Assembly (NCBI GenBank): GCA_035499215.1 | Contig: DATJZH010000068.1 | Location: 1 to 19,733, forward strand | Direction: 5' to 3' | DNA from: DATJZH01 sp035499215 | GTDB lineage: Bacteria; Actinomycetota; Actinomycetes; Streptosporangiales; Streptosporangiaceae | Length of the DNA stretch: 19,733 bases | Part shown: in pieces, positions 1-7,397 of the stretch | How the letters are laid out: the number at the start of each line of letters is the position of its first letter | How positions within the stretch are numbered: the first letter of the stretch is position 1 | Notes under the pieces: model-generated | Seen by the model: the letters and a program-made list of their open reading frames with translations, nothing else | Told to the model about the DNA's origin: nothing | Databases searched by the model: none | Made by a program: the position numbers and the translations under genes

Positions 1-484
1 CGATCAGGCCCGCGCTGAACCGCAGCGTCGCCTGCCGCGGTACCGGGATCGGCCTGGCTGCCAGCGACTGCCGATGAGCGGACACGTACAGCCACATGCC
101 GCAGAAGGCGATCGAGGTCGCGGTCAGGACCAGCCCGTAGGTCACGGCGGCCACCCGGGCGGCTCCCGCCGGAGCCGCCGGTGCCAGGCCTTCGGCCACC
201 AGCGCGGTCGGGAACGGCACCGCGACCACGCCCATCAGCAGGAAGGTGTTGAGCACTAGCATGACCCGGTCGACTGTGGACACATGCGACAGCATCGTGT
301 GATGGTTCAGCCACATGATCCCGATGGTCAGGAAGCTGACGACGTAGCCCGCGTACTGCGGCCAGGCCGCCAGCAGCGCCTTGTAGCTGCCTGGCTGGTG
401 AACCGACAGCAGGTTGAAGACGAGGACCGTGATGGCTACCGCGAAGACCCCGTCACTGAACGACTCAGCCCGCCGTGAATCCAT
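1..484 (-). CDS. TMEM175-family (DUF1211) potassium channel-like membrane protein, C-terminus off the window
   Basis: The reading frame starts at ATG 484 and stays open to the left edge (161 codons seen), so the C-terminus is missing. An in-frame TAG lies just upstream and no other start falls between, which fixes the start. The N-terminus shows the family signature: R5-x3-F9-S10-D11 followed by GVFAVAITVLVF in the first membrane segment, and W58-x-N60-H61-H62 after the second. Further hydrophobic segments follow at about residues 72-92 and 107-130. Bacterial members of this family are known as K+-permeable channels with FSD motifs lining the pore. Here the function is inferred from motifs only. 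It lies 53 bp behind the iron-sulfur oxidoreductase on the same strand and may be co-transcribed with it. No strong Shine-Dalgarno sequence is visible. Confidence 0.85.
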   Translation of the reverse strand, partial: MDSRRAESFSDGVFAVAITVLVFNLLSVHQPGSYKALLAAWPQYAGYVVSFLTIGIMWLNHHTMLSHVSTVDRVMLVLNTFLLMGVVAVPFPTALVAEGLAPAAPAGAARVAAVTYGLVLTATSIAFCGMWLYVSAHRQSLAARPIPVPRQATLRFSAGLI

Positions 485-537
485 CCCGGGCGCGCCCTAC
501 CCGGTAAGGTGCGCGAGGCCAGGCGGCACCGGCGGCC

Positions 538-2733
538 TCACGCCGGAGCCGGGCCGGCCTTGCCGCGTCCGGCCTGCCCGCCGCCGGCCTGCCCAGATGC
601 CTCCGGACCGGGGGCGGTCACGGCCGGCTGCGCTACTGACCGGGCAAGCAGCTGGGCCACGTCGACTACTTCGAGCGTCTCCTTCGCCTCGCCTGAGCCC
701 TTCTTCGCGCTGATCGCATCGCCGAGCATGACGAGGCAGAACGGGCATCCGGTGGAGACGGTATCCGGGTCGGTGCTCAGCGCCTCGTCGATTCGCTCGA
801 CGTTGATCCGCTTGCCGATCCGCTCTTCCATCCACATCCGGGCGCCGCCCGCGCCGCAGCAGAAGCCGCGTTCCTTGCACCGGTGCATCTCCTGCGCCCG
901 CACGCCCGGCACGTTCTCCATGATCTCCCGCGGCGCGGTGAATATCCGGTTGTGCCGGCCGAGGAAGCACGGGTCGTGATAGGTGATCTTCTCGTCGATC
1001 GGCGTCACCGGGGTGAGCCTGCCGTCGGCGACCAGCTGGGCCAGCAGCTGGGTGTGATGGATCACCTCGTATTTCCCGCCGAGCTGCGGGTACTCGTTGG
1101 CGATCGTGTTGAAGCAGTGCGGGCAGCTGGCGACGATCTTGCGCGCGCCCGCCTCGTTCAGCGTCTCGACGTTCTGCTGCGCCAGCATGCTGAACACGAA
1201 CTCGTTGCCCATCCGCCTGGCCGGGTCGCCGGTGCAGGACTCGGCCGGCCCGAGCACCGCGAAGCTGACGCCGGCGGCGTGCAGCAGCCGGGCGATGGCC
1301 TTGGTGGTCTTCTTCGCCCGGTCCTCCAGCGCGCCCGCGCAGCCCACCCAGAACAGGTATTCCACGTCGTCGCCGATCGGGCCGTCCGCCACTGGCACAT
1401 CGAAGTCGAGCTCGCTGATCCACTCGGTCCGCCTCGACTCGCCCATGCCCCACGGGTCGCCCTTGTTCTCCAGGTTCTTCAGCATCGTGGACGCTTCGGC
1501 GGGGAACGCGGACTCGATCAGCACCTGGTGCCGGCGCATGCCGGTGATGTGGTCGATGTGCTCGATGTCCACCGGGCACTCCTCGACGCACGCCCCGCAG
1601 TTGGTGCAGGACCACAGCACGTCAGGGTCGATCACGCCGCCGGCCGCCGAGTCGCCCACCAGCGGCCTTCGCGCCTCTGCCCTGACTGATTCCGGCAGCT
1701 GCTCCCTGGCCTCGTCGGATCCGGCCAGCAGGTACGGCGCCTTGGCGAAGGCGTGCTCGCGCAGGTCCAGGATGACCATCTTCGGGGACAGCGGCTTGCC
1801 CGTGGCCCAGGCGGGGCACTGCGACTGGCAGCGGCCGCACTCGGTGCAGGTGGCCAGGTCGAGCATGCCCTTCCAGCTGAGGTCCTCGACCTTGCCCAGC
1901 CCGAAGACGTCAGTGTCGGGGTCGGCTTCCTCGAAGTCGAGCACCTTGCCGCCCGAGCGCATCGGCTGCAGGCCGCGCAGGCCGTCCGGACGGCGGGAGA
2001 ACAGCACGTTCAGCGGCGCCACGAAGATGTGCAGGTGCTTGGAGTAGGTGACGAACACCAGGAAGCCGAGGATGACCGCGAGCTGGGCAAGGATTCCGGC
2101 CGTCTCGATCGCGCTGTTGGCGGTCGTGCCCAGCGGGTGCAGCCAGTGGCCGACGATCTGCGAGGCGAACGCGCCCTGGGGGTACGGGAAGTCGCCGGTG
2201 TTGATCTGCGCGCCGCGGTACAGCAGCAGGGTCGCGACAACAAGAAAGATCATCAGCAAGACGAGCCATGCCGCGCCTGTGTGCGACCCGAAGAAGCGGG
2301 ATTTTCGGCCCTCGCGCTTCGGGTCAGTGCGCAGCCGGATCACCGCGAAGGTGGCGATGCCGACCAGGACGGCGACCGCGAAGAGATCCTCCAGGAAGCC
2401 GACCCACGCCCAGGTTCCGATCAGCGGGATCGCGAACTTCTTGCTGAACAGGTCGCCGTAGGCCTCGATGATCGTCAGGATCAGGATCAGGAAGCCCCAG
2501 AACGTCAGGAAATGCGCGACGCCCGGAACCGTCCACTTGAGCAGCTTGCGCTGGCCGAATACCTCGGTGACCTGGGTTTCGGCATCTCCGCCAGGATGCT
2601 GGCGGACCGCCTCGATCCGCTCCGGAGCCGGCTGGCCGGACATTGCGAGCCGGTAGAGCCACCACACCCGCCGACCGGCGATCGCGAATGCGAGCACAGT
2701 CAGGACGAGTCCGATCACGATGCGCAGGGCCAC
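538..2733 (-). CDS. Membrane-anchored (Fe-S)-binding oxidoreductase, HdrD/GlpC-like with CCG domains
   Basis: This is a 731-residue protein. GTG 2733 was chosen because GGGAGG sits 4 bp upstream and the first residues lead straight into a membrane segment; the frame is open further upstream, but that part is low in family-like features. The N-terminal ~240 residues hold about five membrane segments (roughly 3-20, 72-92, 108-133, 154-172, 210-230), resembling a nitrate-reductase-gamma-like quinone or heme anchor. Two 4Fe-4S motifs follow (C296, C299, C302, C306 and C376, C379, C382, C386), with typical CTECGRC and CTNCGAC patterns. Two cysteine-rich CCG domains come next: C465/C500/C537/C540 and C589/C625-C626/C663/C666. 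The layout matches the actinobacterial family represented by mycobacterial Rv0338c (known to me as an iron-sulfur-binding reductase). Electron transfer between the membrane and an unknown cytoplasmic partner is likely; donor and acceptor are not evident. The last ~30 residues are a G/A/P-rich tail. Confidence 0.9.
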   Translation of the reverse strand: MALRIVIGLVLTVLAFAIAGRRVWWLYRLAMSGQPAPERIEAVRQHPGGDAETQVTEVFGQRKLLKWTVPGVAHFLTFWGFLILILTIIEAYGDLFSKKFAIPLIGTWAWVGFLEDLFAVAVLVGIATFAVIRLRTDPKREGRKSRFFGSHTGAAWLVLLMIFLVVATLLLYRGAQINTGDFPYPQGAFASQIVGHWLHPLGTTANSAIETAGILAQLAVILGFLVFVTYSKHLHIFVAPLNVLFSRRPDGLRGLQPMRSGGKVLDFEEADPDTDVFGLGKVEDLSWKGMLDLATCTECGRCQSQCPAWATGKPLSPKMVILDLREHAFAKAPYLLAGSDEAREQLPESVRAEARRPLVGDSAAGGVIDPDVLWSCTNCGACVEECPVDIEHIDHITGMRRHQVLIESAFPAEASTMLKNLENKGDPWGMGESRRTEWISELDFDVPVADGPIGDDVEYLFWVGCAGALEDRAKKTTKAIARLLHAAGVSFAVLGPAESCTGDPARRMGNEFVFSMLAQQNVETLNEAGARKIVASCPHCFNTIANEYPQLGGKYEVIHHTQLLAQLVADGRLTPVTPIDEKITYHDPCFLGRHNRIFTAPREIMENVPGVRAQEMHRCKERGFCCGAGGARMWMEERIGKRINVERIDEALSTDPDTVSTGCPFCLVMLGDAISAKKGSGEAKETLEVVDVAQLLARSVAQPAVTAPGPEASGQAGGGQAGRGKAGPAPA

Positions 2734-2757
2734 AGGTCCTCCCGGTGCGGCGTCAGG

Positions 2758-2797
2758 CCAGGCTGCGCCTGGACGGCGCTGTGCCGGTGCCAGCGTA
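2758..2797 (-). promoter_or_regulatory. Candidate promoter and leader hairpin of the iron-sulfur oxidoreductase
   Basis: Read on the minus strand, TACGCT at 2797-2792 fits the actinobacterial -10 pattern TAnnnT and would give a leader of about 50 nt. Between it and the Shine-Dalgarno lies a short perfect hairpin, CCAGGC-tgc-GCCTGG (2758-2772). No convincing -35 box is seen. This is a pattern match only. The rest of the 288-bp divergent gap (2734-3021) holds the promoter box of the GT87 gene and no supportable gene. Confidence 0.35.
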
Positions 2798-2964
2798 ACG
2801 CGGTCCGGTCCGCAGCCGATGATCTGAAGTTGTTGCATTTCTCTCGCCGCACCGTGACATGCCGTCCCAGGTCGCAGGTCTGCGGGCGGCACAGCTCGCT
2901 CAGCGGAAACTGGACCCTGGCGGCATCGCGGGAACCATACCGCTCCTGGCAGGCCCTGGACCGC

Positions 2965-2970
2965 TAGCCT
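2965..2970 (+). promoter_or_regulatory. Candidate -10 box of the GT87 gene
   Basis: TAGCCT matches the TAnnnT -10 pattern that recurs in this window. It would start a transcript near 2977, leaving a leader of about 45 nt with AGAGG (3011-3015) ahead of the start codon. No clear -35 box is visible. Confidence 0.4.
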
Positions 2971-3021
2971 GACCACGGGCACTGACCATCGGGAGCCCCC
3001 AGCGGATTCCAGAGGCTGACA

Positions 3022-4410
3022 GTGATGACGGAGCATGACGCGGCGCGGCGCGGGGCTCGCGCCGCCAGCGCCCGGCCGGTGGCGGCGGCGCGTCGCCGGG
3101 TGGCAATGGCGGCGGGTTCGACGACAGCGCTGGTTACAGCCAGCCTGGCAGGCAGCGCACTGGCCTTCCTCAGCAAGGAAGCCTGCCGCGCCGGAGCCTG
3201 GAACACTCACATCGGGCAGTTCCAGTCGCACTGCTATACCGACATCTACCCGCTCTACTTCACCGAGGGGCTCTCGGCGGGCAAAGTCCCTTATCTGGGC
3301 CATCCGGTGGAGTACCCGGTGCTCATCGGCGCGGCTATGCAGGCTGCTGCCTGGGTCGTCCGGCCAATCAGCGATCCGCTTATCCGCGGCCGCGAGTTCT
3401 TCGACGTGACCACGGTTGCGCTCGCCGTGTTCGCCCTGGCGGCAGTCCTGGCAACCGCCTGCCTGGCCGGGCGCTCCCGGAGATGGACAGCCCTGCTGGT
3501 TGCGCTGTCGCCCGCGGTGATCCTCGCGGCGTTCATCAACTGGGACGTGATCGCGATGAGCCTGACCGCGCTGGGCATGGCGGCGTGGGCCGCCCGGCGG
3601 CACGCCCTGGCTGGCGTGCTGCTGGGTCTGGCGGTGGCTACCAAGTTCTACCCGGTGTTCCTTTTCGGCCCGCTTTTCCTGCTCTGCCTGCGGGCCGGCC
3701 GGCTCCGGGCGTTCTGGCCGGCGGCAGGCTCTGCGGCCCTCGCCTGGCTCGCGGTCAACTTGCCGATCGCGCTAGCGGCGCCGCACGGCTGGTCGGAGTT
3801 CTACCGGTTCAACAATAGCCGGGCAGCCGACTGGGGGTCCGTCTGGTACTTCTTCGACACCGAGCACTGGCCGGGCGTCGGCAGCGTGTCGGTTGACACG
3901 CTCAACGCCGTCTCGCTGCTGCTGTTCGCCGCCAGCTGCACGGCGATCGGCGTCCTGGCCCTCGCGGCGCCGCGCCGGCCCCGCGTGCCGCAGCTGTTCT
4001 TCCTGACCGTCGCGGCATTCCTGCTCGTCAACAAGGTCTGGTCGCCGCAGTACGTGATCTGGCTGGCGCCGCTGGCGGTCCTGGCCCGGCCGCGGCTGAC
4101 CGCCTACCTGCTCTGGCAGGCGACCGAGATCGGCTACTTCCTCGCCATCTGGGCCTACCTGATCACCATCGTCACGGGGACGGCGAGCGCCGGCGGCATC
4201 AGCCAGGGCCTCTATTTCGCGGCGGTGCTAGCCAGATTCCTCGCGGTCCTGCTGCTGTGCGGGCTCGTGGTCAGGGATGTGCTGCATCCGGCCGCGGACG
4301 TGGTGCGCCGCGACGGGGACGATGACCCGGCCGGCGGGGTCTTGTCCGGCGCGCCGGATCGGATCGCGCTGAGACGGGCAGCGGCCGACCCGACTCCGGC
4401 CACCCGATAG
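3022..4410 (+). CDS. GT87-family (DUF2029) polyprenol-phosphate-mannose-type glycosyltransferase, polytopic membrane protein
   Basis: This 462-residue protein has about ten hydrophobic segments, the first at roughly residues 30-50. After it comes a loop with YTDIYPLYFTEGL (D74 within it) and HPVEYPVL (E97). This DIY/EYP pattern is typical of GT-C fold GT87 enzymes, where an acidic residue in the first outer loop is thought to be catalytic. Near residues 330-350 the sequence NKVWSPQYVIWLAP matches the conserved KxxSPQYxxW stretch of actinobacterial members. Known members use polyprenyl-phosphate mannose to extend cell-envelope glycolipids; the acceptor here is unknown. GTG 3022 and ATG 3025 are both possible starts; AGAGG lies 6 and 9 bp upstream respectively. 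The charged tail (about 430-462) is probably cytoplasmic. It is transcribed away from the iron-sulfur gene. Confidence 0.85.
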   Translation: MMTEHDAARRGARAASARPVAAARRRVAMAAGSTTALVTASLAGSALAFLSKEACRAGAWNTHIGQFQSHCYTDIYPLYFTEGLSAGKVPYLGHPVEYPVLIGAAMQAAAWVVRPISDPLIRGREFFDVTTVALAVFALAAVLATACLAGRSRRWTALLVALSPAVILAAFINWDVIAMSLTALGMAAWAARRHALAGVLLGLAVATKFYPVFLFGPLFLLCLRAGRLRAFWPAAGSAALAWLAVNLPIALAAPHGWSEFYRFNNSRAADWGSVWYFFDTEHWPGVGSVSVDTLNAVSLLLFAASCTAIGVLALAAPRRPRVPQLFFLTVAAFLLVNKVWSPQYVIWLAPLAVLARPRLTAYLLWQATEIGYFLAIWAYLITIVTGTASAGGISQGLYFAAVLARFLAVLLLCGLVVRDVLHPAADVVRRDGDDDPAGGVLSGAPDRIALRRAAADPTPATR

Positions 4411-4496
4411 CCGGGCGCTGGCGGCGGCGGTGCTGGCCGCGTCGTTGCGGGCGCCCTGCCGGTTCCGGGCAGCTAACCCGTGAGCTGCGGGCTAGC

Positions 4497-4517
4497 CTTG
4501 AGCCGCTCCGACTCAAG
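4497..4517 (+). promoter_or_regulatory. HAIR operator 1 (HspR binding site) upstream of dnaK
   Basis: CTTGAGC-N7-ACTCAAG matches the known HspR-associated inverted repeat CTTGAGT-N7-ACTCAAG with one mismatch. It lies just upstream of the candidate -35 box (TTGACA 4522-4527) and overlaps a TAGCCT box at 4493-4498 that could be a second, upstream -10. HspR is encoded four genes downstream. Confidence 0.9.
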
Positions 4518-4521
4518 TCTC

Positions 4522-4550
4522 TTGACATGAGTCCGTCCGCATGCCAAACT
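4522..4550 (+). promoter_or_regulatory. Candidate dnaK promoter
   Basis: TTGACA (4522-4527), a perfect -35 hexamer, is followed after 17 bp by CAAACT (4545-4550), a weak -10 that matches TATAAT at three of six positions. It sits between the two HAIR operators, so a repressor on either would hinder RNA polymerase. The -10 assignment is uncertain. TAGCCT at 4493-4498 is an alternative -10. Confidence 0.55.
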
Positions 4551-4569
4551 TGCGCTTGGAAGACTCAAG
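4549..4569 (+). promoter_or_regulatory. HAIR operator 2 (HspR binding site) upstream of dnaK
   Basis: CTTGCGC-N7-ACTCAAG has one perfect and one degenerate HAIR half-site with the correct 7-bp spacer. It overlaps the end of the candidate -10 box and the expected transcription start, and begins 52 bp (about five helical turns) after HAIR 1. Confidence 0.8.
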
Positions 4570-4605
4570 CTTCAGGCAAACTCGCTCACACCCAAGGACT
4601 AACTC

Positions 4606-6468
4606 ATGGCACGTGCGGTAGGCATCGACCTGGGGACGACCAACTCCGTCGTCGCCGTTCTCGAGGGCGGCGAGCCCTCGGTCATCGCAAACGCGGAAGG
4701 CTCGCGCACGACGCCGTCTGTGGTTGCCTTCGCGAAGAACGGCGAGGTACTCGTCGGCGAAGTCGCCAAGCGGCAGGCAGTGACCAACGTTGACCGGACC
4801 GTCCGCTCCGTCAAGCGCCAGATGGGCACGAACTGGACGATCTCCATCGACGGCAAGAAGTTCACGGCCCAGCAGATCAGCGCCTTCGTCCTGCAGAAGC
4901 TGAAGCGGGACGCGGAATCCTACCTCGGCGAGACCATCACCGACGCGGTCATCACCGTGCCGGCGTACTTCAGCGACGCCCAGCGCCAGGCCACCAAGGA
5001 AGCCGGCCAGATCGCCGGCCTGAATGTGCTGCGGATCATCAACGAACCGACTTCGGCCGCGCTCGCTTACCACCTCGAGAAGGACAACGAGGCCACGATA
5101 CTGGTCTTCGACCTGGGCGGCGGCACGTTCGACGTCTCGCTGCTCGAGGTCGGCGAGGGCGTCGTGGAGGTCAAGGCGACCAGCGGCGACAACCACCTCG
5201 GCGGCGACGACTGGGACCAGCGCATCGTCGAGTGGCTGGTGCAGGACTTCAAGAACAGCTACGGCATCGACCTGTCCAGGGACAAGATGGCGCTGCAGCG
5301 GCTGCGCGAGACCGCCGAGAAGACCAAGATCGAGCTATCCAGCTCGACCGAGTCGCAGATCAACCTGCCCTATATCACCCACTCCGAGCAGGGACCGCTG
5401 CACCTGGACACCAAGATCAGCCGCGCTGAGTTCCAGAAGATGACGGCTGACCTGCTCGACCGCTGCAAGACGCCTTTCCAGCAGGTCATCAAGGACGCCG
5501 GCGTCAAGCTCAGCGAGATCCACCACGTGGTGCTCGTCGGCGGTTCCACCCGGATGCCCGCGGTTGTCGAGCTGGTCAAGGACCTCACTGGCGGCAAGGA
5601 GCCCAACAAGGGCGTCAACCCGGACGAGGTCGTGGCGGTCGGCGCCAGCCTGCAGGCCGGCGTGCTGCGGGGCGAGGTCAAGGACGTCCTGCTGCTGGAC
5701 GTGACGCCGCTGTCGCTCGGCATCGAGACCAAGGGCGGGATCTTCACCAAGCTCATCGAGCGCAACACCACGATTCCGACCAAGCGCTCGGAGATCTTCA
5801 CCACGGCCGACGACAATCAGCCGTCCGTGCAGATCCAGGTGTTCCAGGGCGAGCGCGAGATCGCGGCGTACAACAAGAAGCTCGGCATGTTCGAGCTGGC
5901 GGGCCTCGCGCCGGCGCCGCGCGGGATTCCGCAGATCGAGGTCACTTTCGACATCGACGCGAACGGCATCGTCAACGTCTCGGCCAAGGACCTGGGCACC
6001 GGCAAGCAGCAGTCCGTCACCATCTCGGGCGGCTCGGCGCTGGGCAAGGACGACATCGAGCGGATGATGGCCGACGCGGAGAAGTACGCGGACGAGGACC
6101 GCAAGCGCCGGGAGGAGGCAGAGGTCCGCAACCGCGGTGAGACCCTGGCCTACAGCACAGAGAAGTTCCTGTCGGAGAACTCGGAGAAGGTGCCGGACGA
6201 CGTCAAGTCTGAGGTCGAGTCGGCCGTCGCTGACCTGAAGAAGGCCCTCGAGGGTACCGACACCGAGGCGATCCGGACGGCAACCGAGCACGCTGCCCAG
6301 GTCAGCCAGAAGATGGGCACGGCGATCTACGCGCAGTCGCAGCAGGCAGCCGGCGCTCAGGCTGGACAGGCAGGCGGCCACGAGGACGCCGGTCACGACG
6401 ACGAGGTCGTCGAGGCTGAGATCGTCGACGAGGACAAGCCGGCCGATTCGGAGGGCGGCGCCGCCTGA
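4606..6468 (+). CDS. dnaK: Chaperone DnaK (Hsp70)
   Basis: This 620-residue protein has the usual length for actinobacterial DnaK. ATG 4606 has AAGGA 7 bp upstream. The ATPase domain (1 to about 355) shows the phosphate-1 loop GIDLGTTNS (6-14), NEPTSAALAY from N146 and DLGGGTFD from D169. The hydrophobic linker VLLLD (361-365) leads into the substrate-binding domain (about 368-505) and helical lid, ending in an acidic tail with EIVDED. DnaK binds exposed hydrophobic peptides in the cytoplasm in an ATP cycle driven by DnaJ and GrpE. In Streptomyces it is also the co-repressor of HspR (known for the family, inferred here from the HAIR sites and linked hspR). It is the first gene of the operon, and its stop overlaps the grpE start by one base. 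Confidence 0.99.
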   Translation: MARAVGIDLGTTNSVVAVLEGGEPSVIANAEGSRTTPSVVAFAKNGEVLVGEVAKRQAVTNVDRTVRSVKRQMGTNWTISIDGKKFTAQQISAFVLQKLKRDAESYLGETITDAVITVPAYFSDAQRQATKEAGQIAGLNVLRIINEPTSAALAYHLEKDNEATILVFDLGGGTFDVSLLEVGEGVVEVKATSGDNHLGGDDWDQRIVEWLVQDFKNSYGIDLSRDKMALQRLRETAEKTKIELSSSTESQINLPYITHSEQGPLHLDTKISRAEFQKMTADLLDRCKTPFQQVIKDAGVKLSEIHHVVLVGGSTRMPAVVELVKDLTGGKEPNKGVNPDEVVAVGASLQAGVLRGEVKDVLLLDVTPLSLGIETKGGIFTKLIERNTTIPTKRSEIFTTADDNQPSVQIQVFQGEREIAAYNKKLGMFELAGLAPAPRGIPQIEVTFDIDANGIVNVSAKDLGTGKQQSVTISGGSALGKDDIERMMADAEKYADEDRKRREEAEVRNRGETLAYSTEKFLSENSEKVPDDVKSEVESAVADLKKALEGTDTEAIRTATEHAAQVSQKMGTAIYAQSQQAAGAQAGQAGGHEDAGHDDEVVEAEIVDEDKPADSEGGAA

Positions 6469-7376
6469 TGAGGTCTTCTGACGACGACGAGAGCCAGGGC
6501 CCGGTCATCCGTGACCGCCGGCGCATCGACCCGGTGACGGGACGGGTGCGCGATCAGGGCGGCACGGGCCAGAGCCAGCCGAGCGAAGTTCGGGGCAGCC
6601 ATGTCCAGGCCGGGAAAGAACAGCCTGCCACATCCCGGCCTGGTGGCTCGGCCGGGGACACCGCCGGGGTTAATCTCGGCGGTGTCCCCGGCAGTGCTTT
6701 CCCCGGCGGCCAGGCGGCGAGCCCGGTCCCAGGCGCGGCGGCCGGAATCGCCGACGCGACGGACACGAACGGCGGGCCCGGCCCGGGCGGCGATGCCGCG
6801 GCGATGCTCGCCGAGCGCACCGCGGATCTGCAGCGAGTTCAGGCAGAGTACGCGAACTACCGCAAGCGGGTCGAGCGGGACCGGCAGGCAGTCAGGGAGC
6901 AGGCCCTTGCCAGCGTGCTCGGCCAGCTGCTGCCGGTGCTCGATGATATCGGCCGGGCCCGGGAGCACGGTGAGCTTGTCGGCGGATTCAAGCAGGTTGC
7001 CGAGTCGCTCGGGGCGGCGACCGCCAAGCTCGGTCTGACGCCATACGGGGAGGCCGGCGATCCGTTCGACCCGACCCTGCACGAGGCCCTGATGCATTCC
7101 TATTCGCCTGAGGTCACCGAACCGACCTGTGTGACCATCTTCCAGCCCGGCTACAAAGTGAGCGAGCGGATCCTGCGTCCGGCCAGGGTGGCGGTCGCCG
7201 AGCCCGAAGAGCCCGCGGGCAGCCAGGCCGCGGGCAGCCAGGCCACCACCGAGGCCGGGCCGCCGCCCGCCACCGAGGCCGGGCCGCCGCCGGCGGCGGA
7301 TACGGCCTCAGGCGCGTCAGGCGGGGCCGGGACCGGCGGCCCTGGCGGCACCGCGGCCCGCGGCTCTGACGACTAA
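6468..7376 (+). CDS. grpE: GrpE nucleotide exchange factor of DnaK
   Basis: This 302-residue protein is longer than most GrpE proteins. ATG 6468 overlaps the dnaK stop (TGATG), suggesting coupled translation. Residues 11-27 (GPVIRDRRRIDPVTGRV) resemble the N-terminal motif of many actinobacterial GrpE proteins, so the start is credible. Residues 28-107 are a low-complexity G/A/P-rich stretch. The conserved core is about 108-243: a coiled-coil part with LQRVQAEYANYRKRVERD and LPVLDDIGRAREHGEL, then the beta-wing with PFDPTLHEALMH and PGYKVSERILRPARV. The tail (244-302) holds short repeats, GSQA twice and TEAGPPPA twice. GrpE releases ADP from DnaK. Two perfect DNA inverted repeats lie in the stretch encoding residues ~46-75. 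Confidence 0.96.
   Translation: MRSSDDDESQGPVIRDRRRIDPVTGRVRDQGGTGQSQPSEVRGSHVQAGKEQPATSRPGGSAGDTAGVNLGGVPGSAFPGGQAASPVPGAAAGIADATDTNGGPGPGGDAAAMLAERTADLQRVQAEYANYRKRVERDRQAVREQALASVLGQLLPVLDDIGRAREHGELVGGFKQVAESLGAATAKLGLTPYGEAGDPFDPTLHEALMHSYSPEVTEPTCVTIFQPGYKVSERILRPARVAVAEPEEPAGSQAAGSQATTEAGPPPATEAGPPPAADTASGASGGAGTGGPGGTAARGSDD
6605..6643 (+). repeat. Inverted repeat inside grpE (hairpin 1)
   Basis: CCAGGCCGGGA (6605-6615) and TCCCGGCCTGG (6633-6643) are perfectly complementary arms of 11 bp with a 17-nt loop. The repeat lies within the disordered N-terminal coding part of grpE, 8 bp before a second, longer inverted repeat. Confidence 0.85.
6651..6692 (+). repeat. Inverted repeat inside grpE (hairpin 2)
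   Basis: GCCGGGGACACCGCC (6651-6665) and GGCGGTGTCCCCGGC (6678-6692) are perfectly complementary 15-bp arms around the 12-nt loop ggggttaatctc. The stem is very stable and not followed by a T-run, so it is not a standard terminator. The reading frame continues through it (AGDTAGVNLGGVPG). Confidence 0.9.
7215..7295 (+). repeat. Short tandem repeats in the 3' part of grpE
   Basis: A 15-bp unit GCGGGCAGCCAGGCC occurs twice back to back (7215-7244). It is followed by a 24-bp unit beginning ACCGAGGCCGGGCC, present twice with minor divergence at the end (7248-7295). Both units are multiples of three, so they only lengthen the disordered GrpE tail. Confidence 0.8.
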
Positions 7377-7397
7377 GACGGGACGAGAAGAGGCTCG

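Noticed and set aside
497..1615. Long minus-strand frame overlapping the iron-sulfur gene in another frame
   Set aside because: R/G/A-rich composition with no family motifs; it overlaps a gene with clear Fe-S motifs.
1753..2967. 404-residue plus-strand frame antisense to the iron-sulfur gene
   Set aside because: Typical high-GC shadow rich in D/R/Q/E/A with no recognisable domain.
2734..3603. N-terminal extension of the iron-sulfur oxidoreductase (frame open to 3603)
   Set aside because: The extension would overlap the divergent GT87 gene and is R/G/P-rich; GTG 2733 has a Shine-Dalgarno and fits the membrane N-terminus.
4413..4456. Terminator after the GT87 gene
   Set aside because: GGGCGC/GCGCCC arms are 6 bp with a 32-nt loop and no T-run, expected by chance at this GC.
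4521..4541. Third HAIR site between HAIR 1 and HAIR 2
   Set aside because: CTTGACA matches a half-site in five of seven positions but no partner half-site exists at the right distance.
5335..6396. 353-residue frame antisense to dnaK
   Set aside because: Shadow of the well-conserved dnaK coding frame; L/R/D-rich without motifs.
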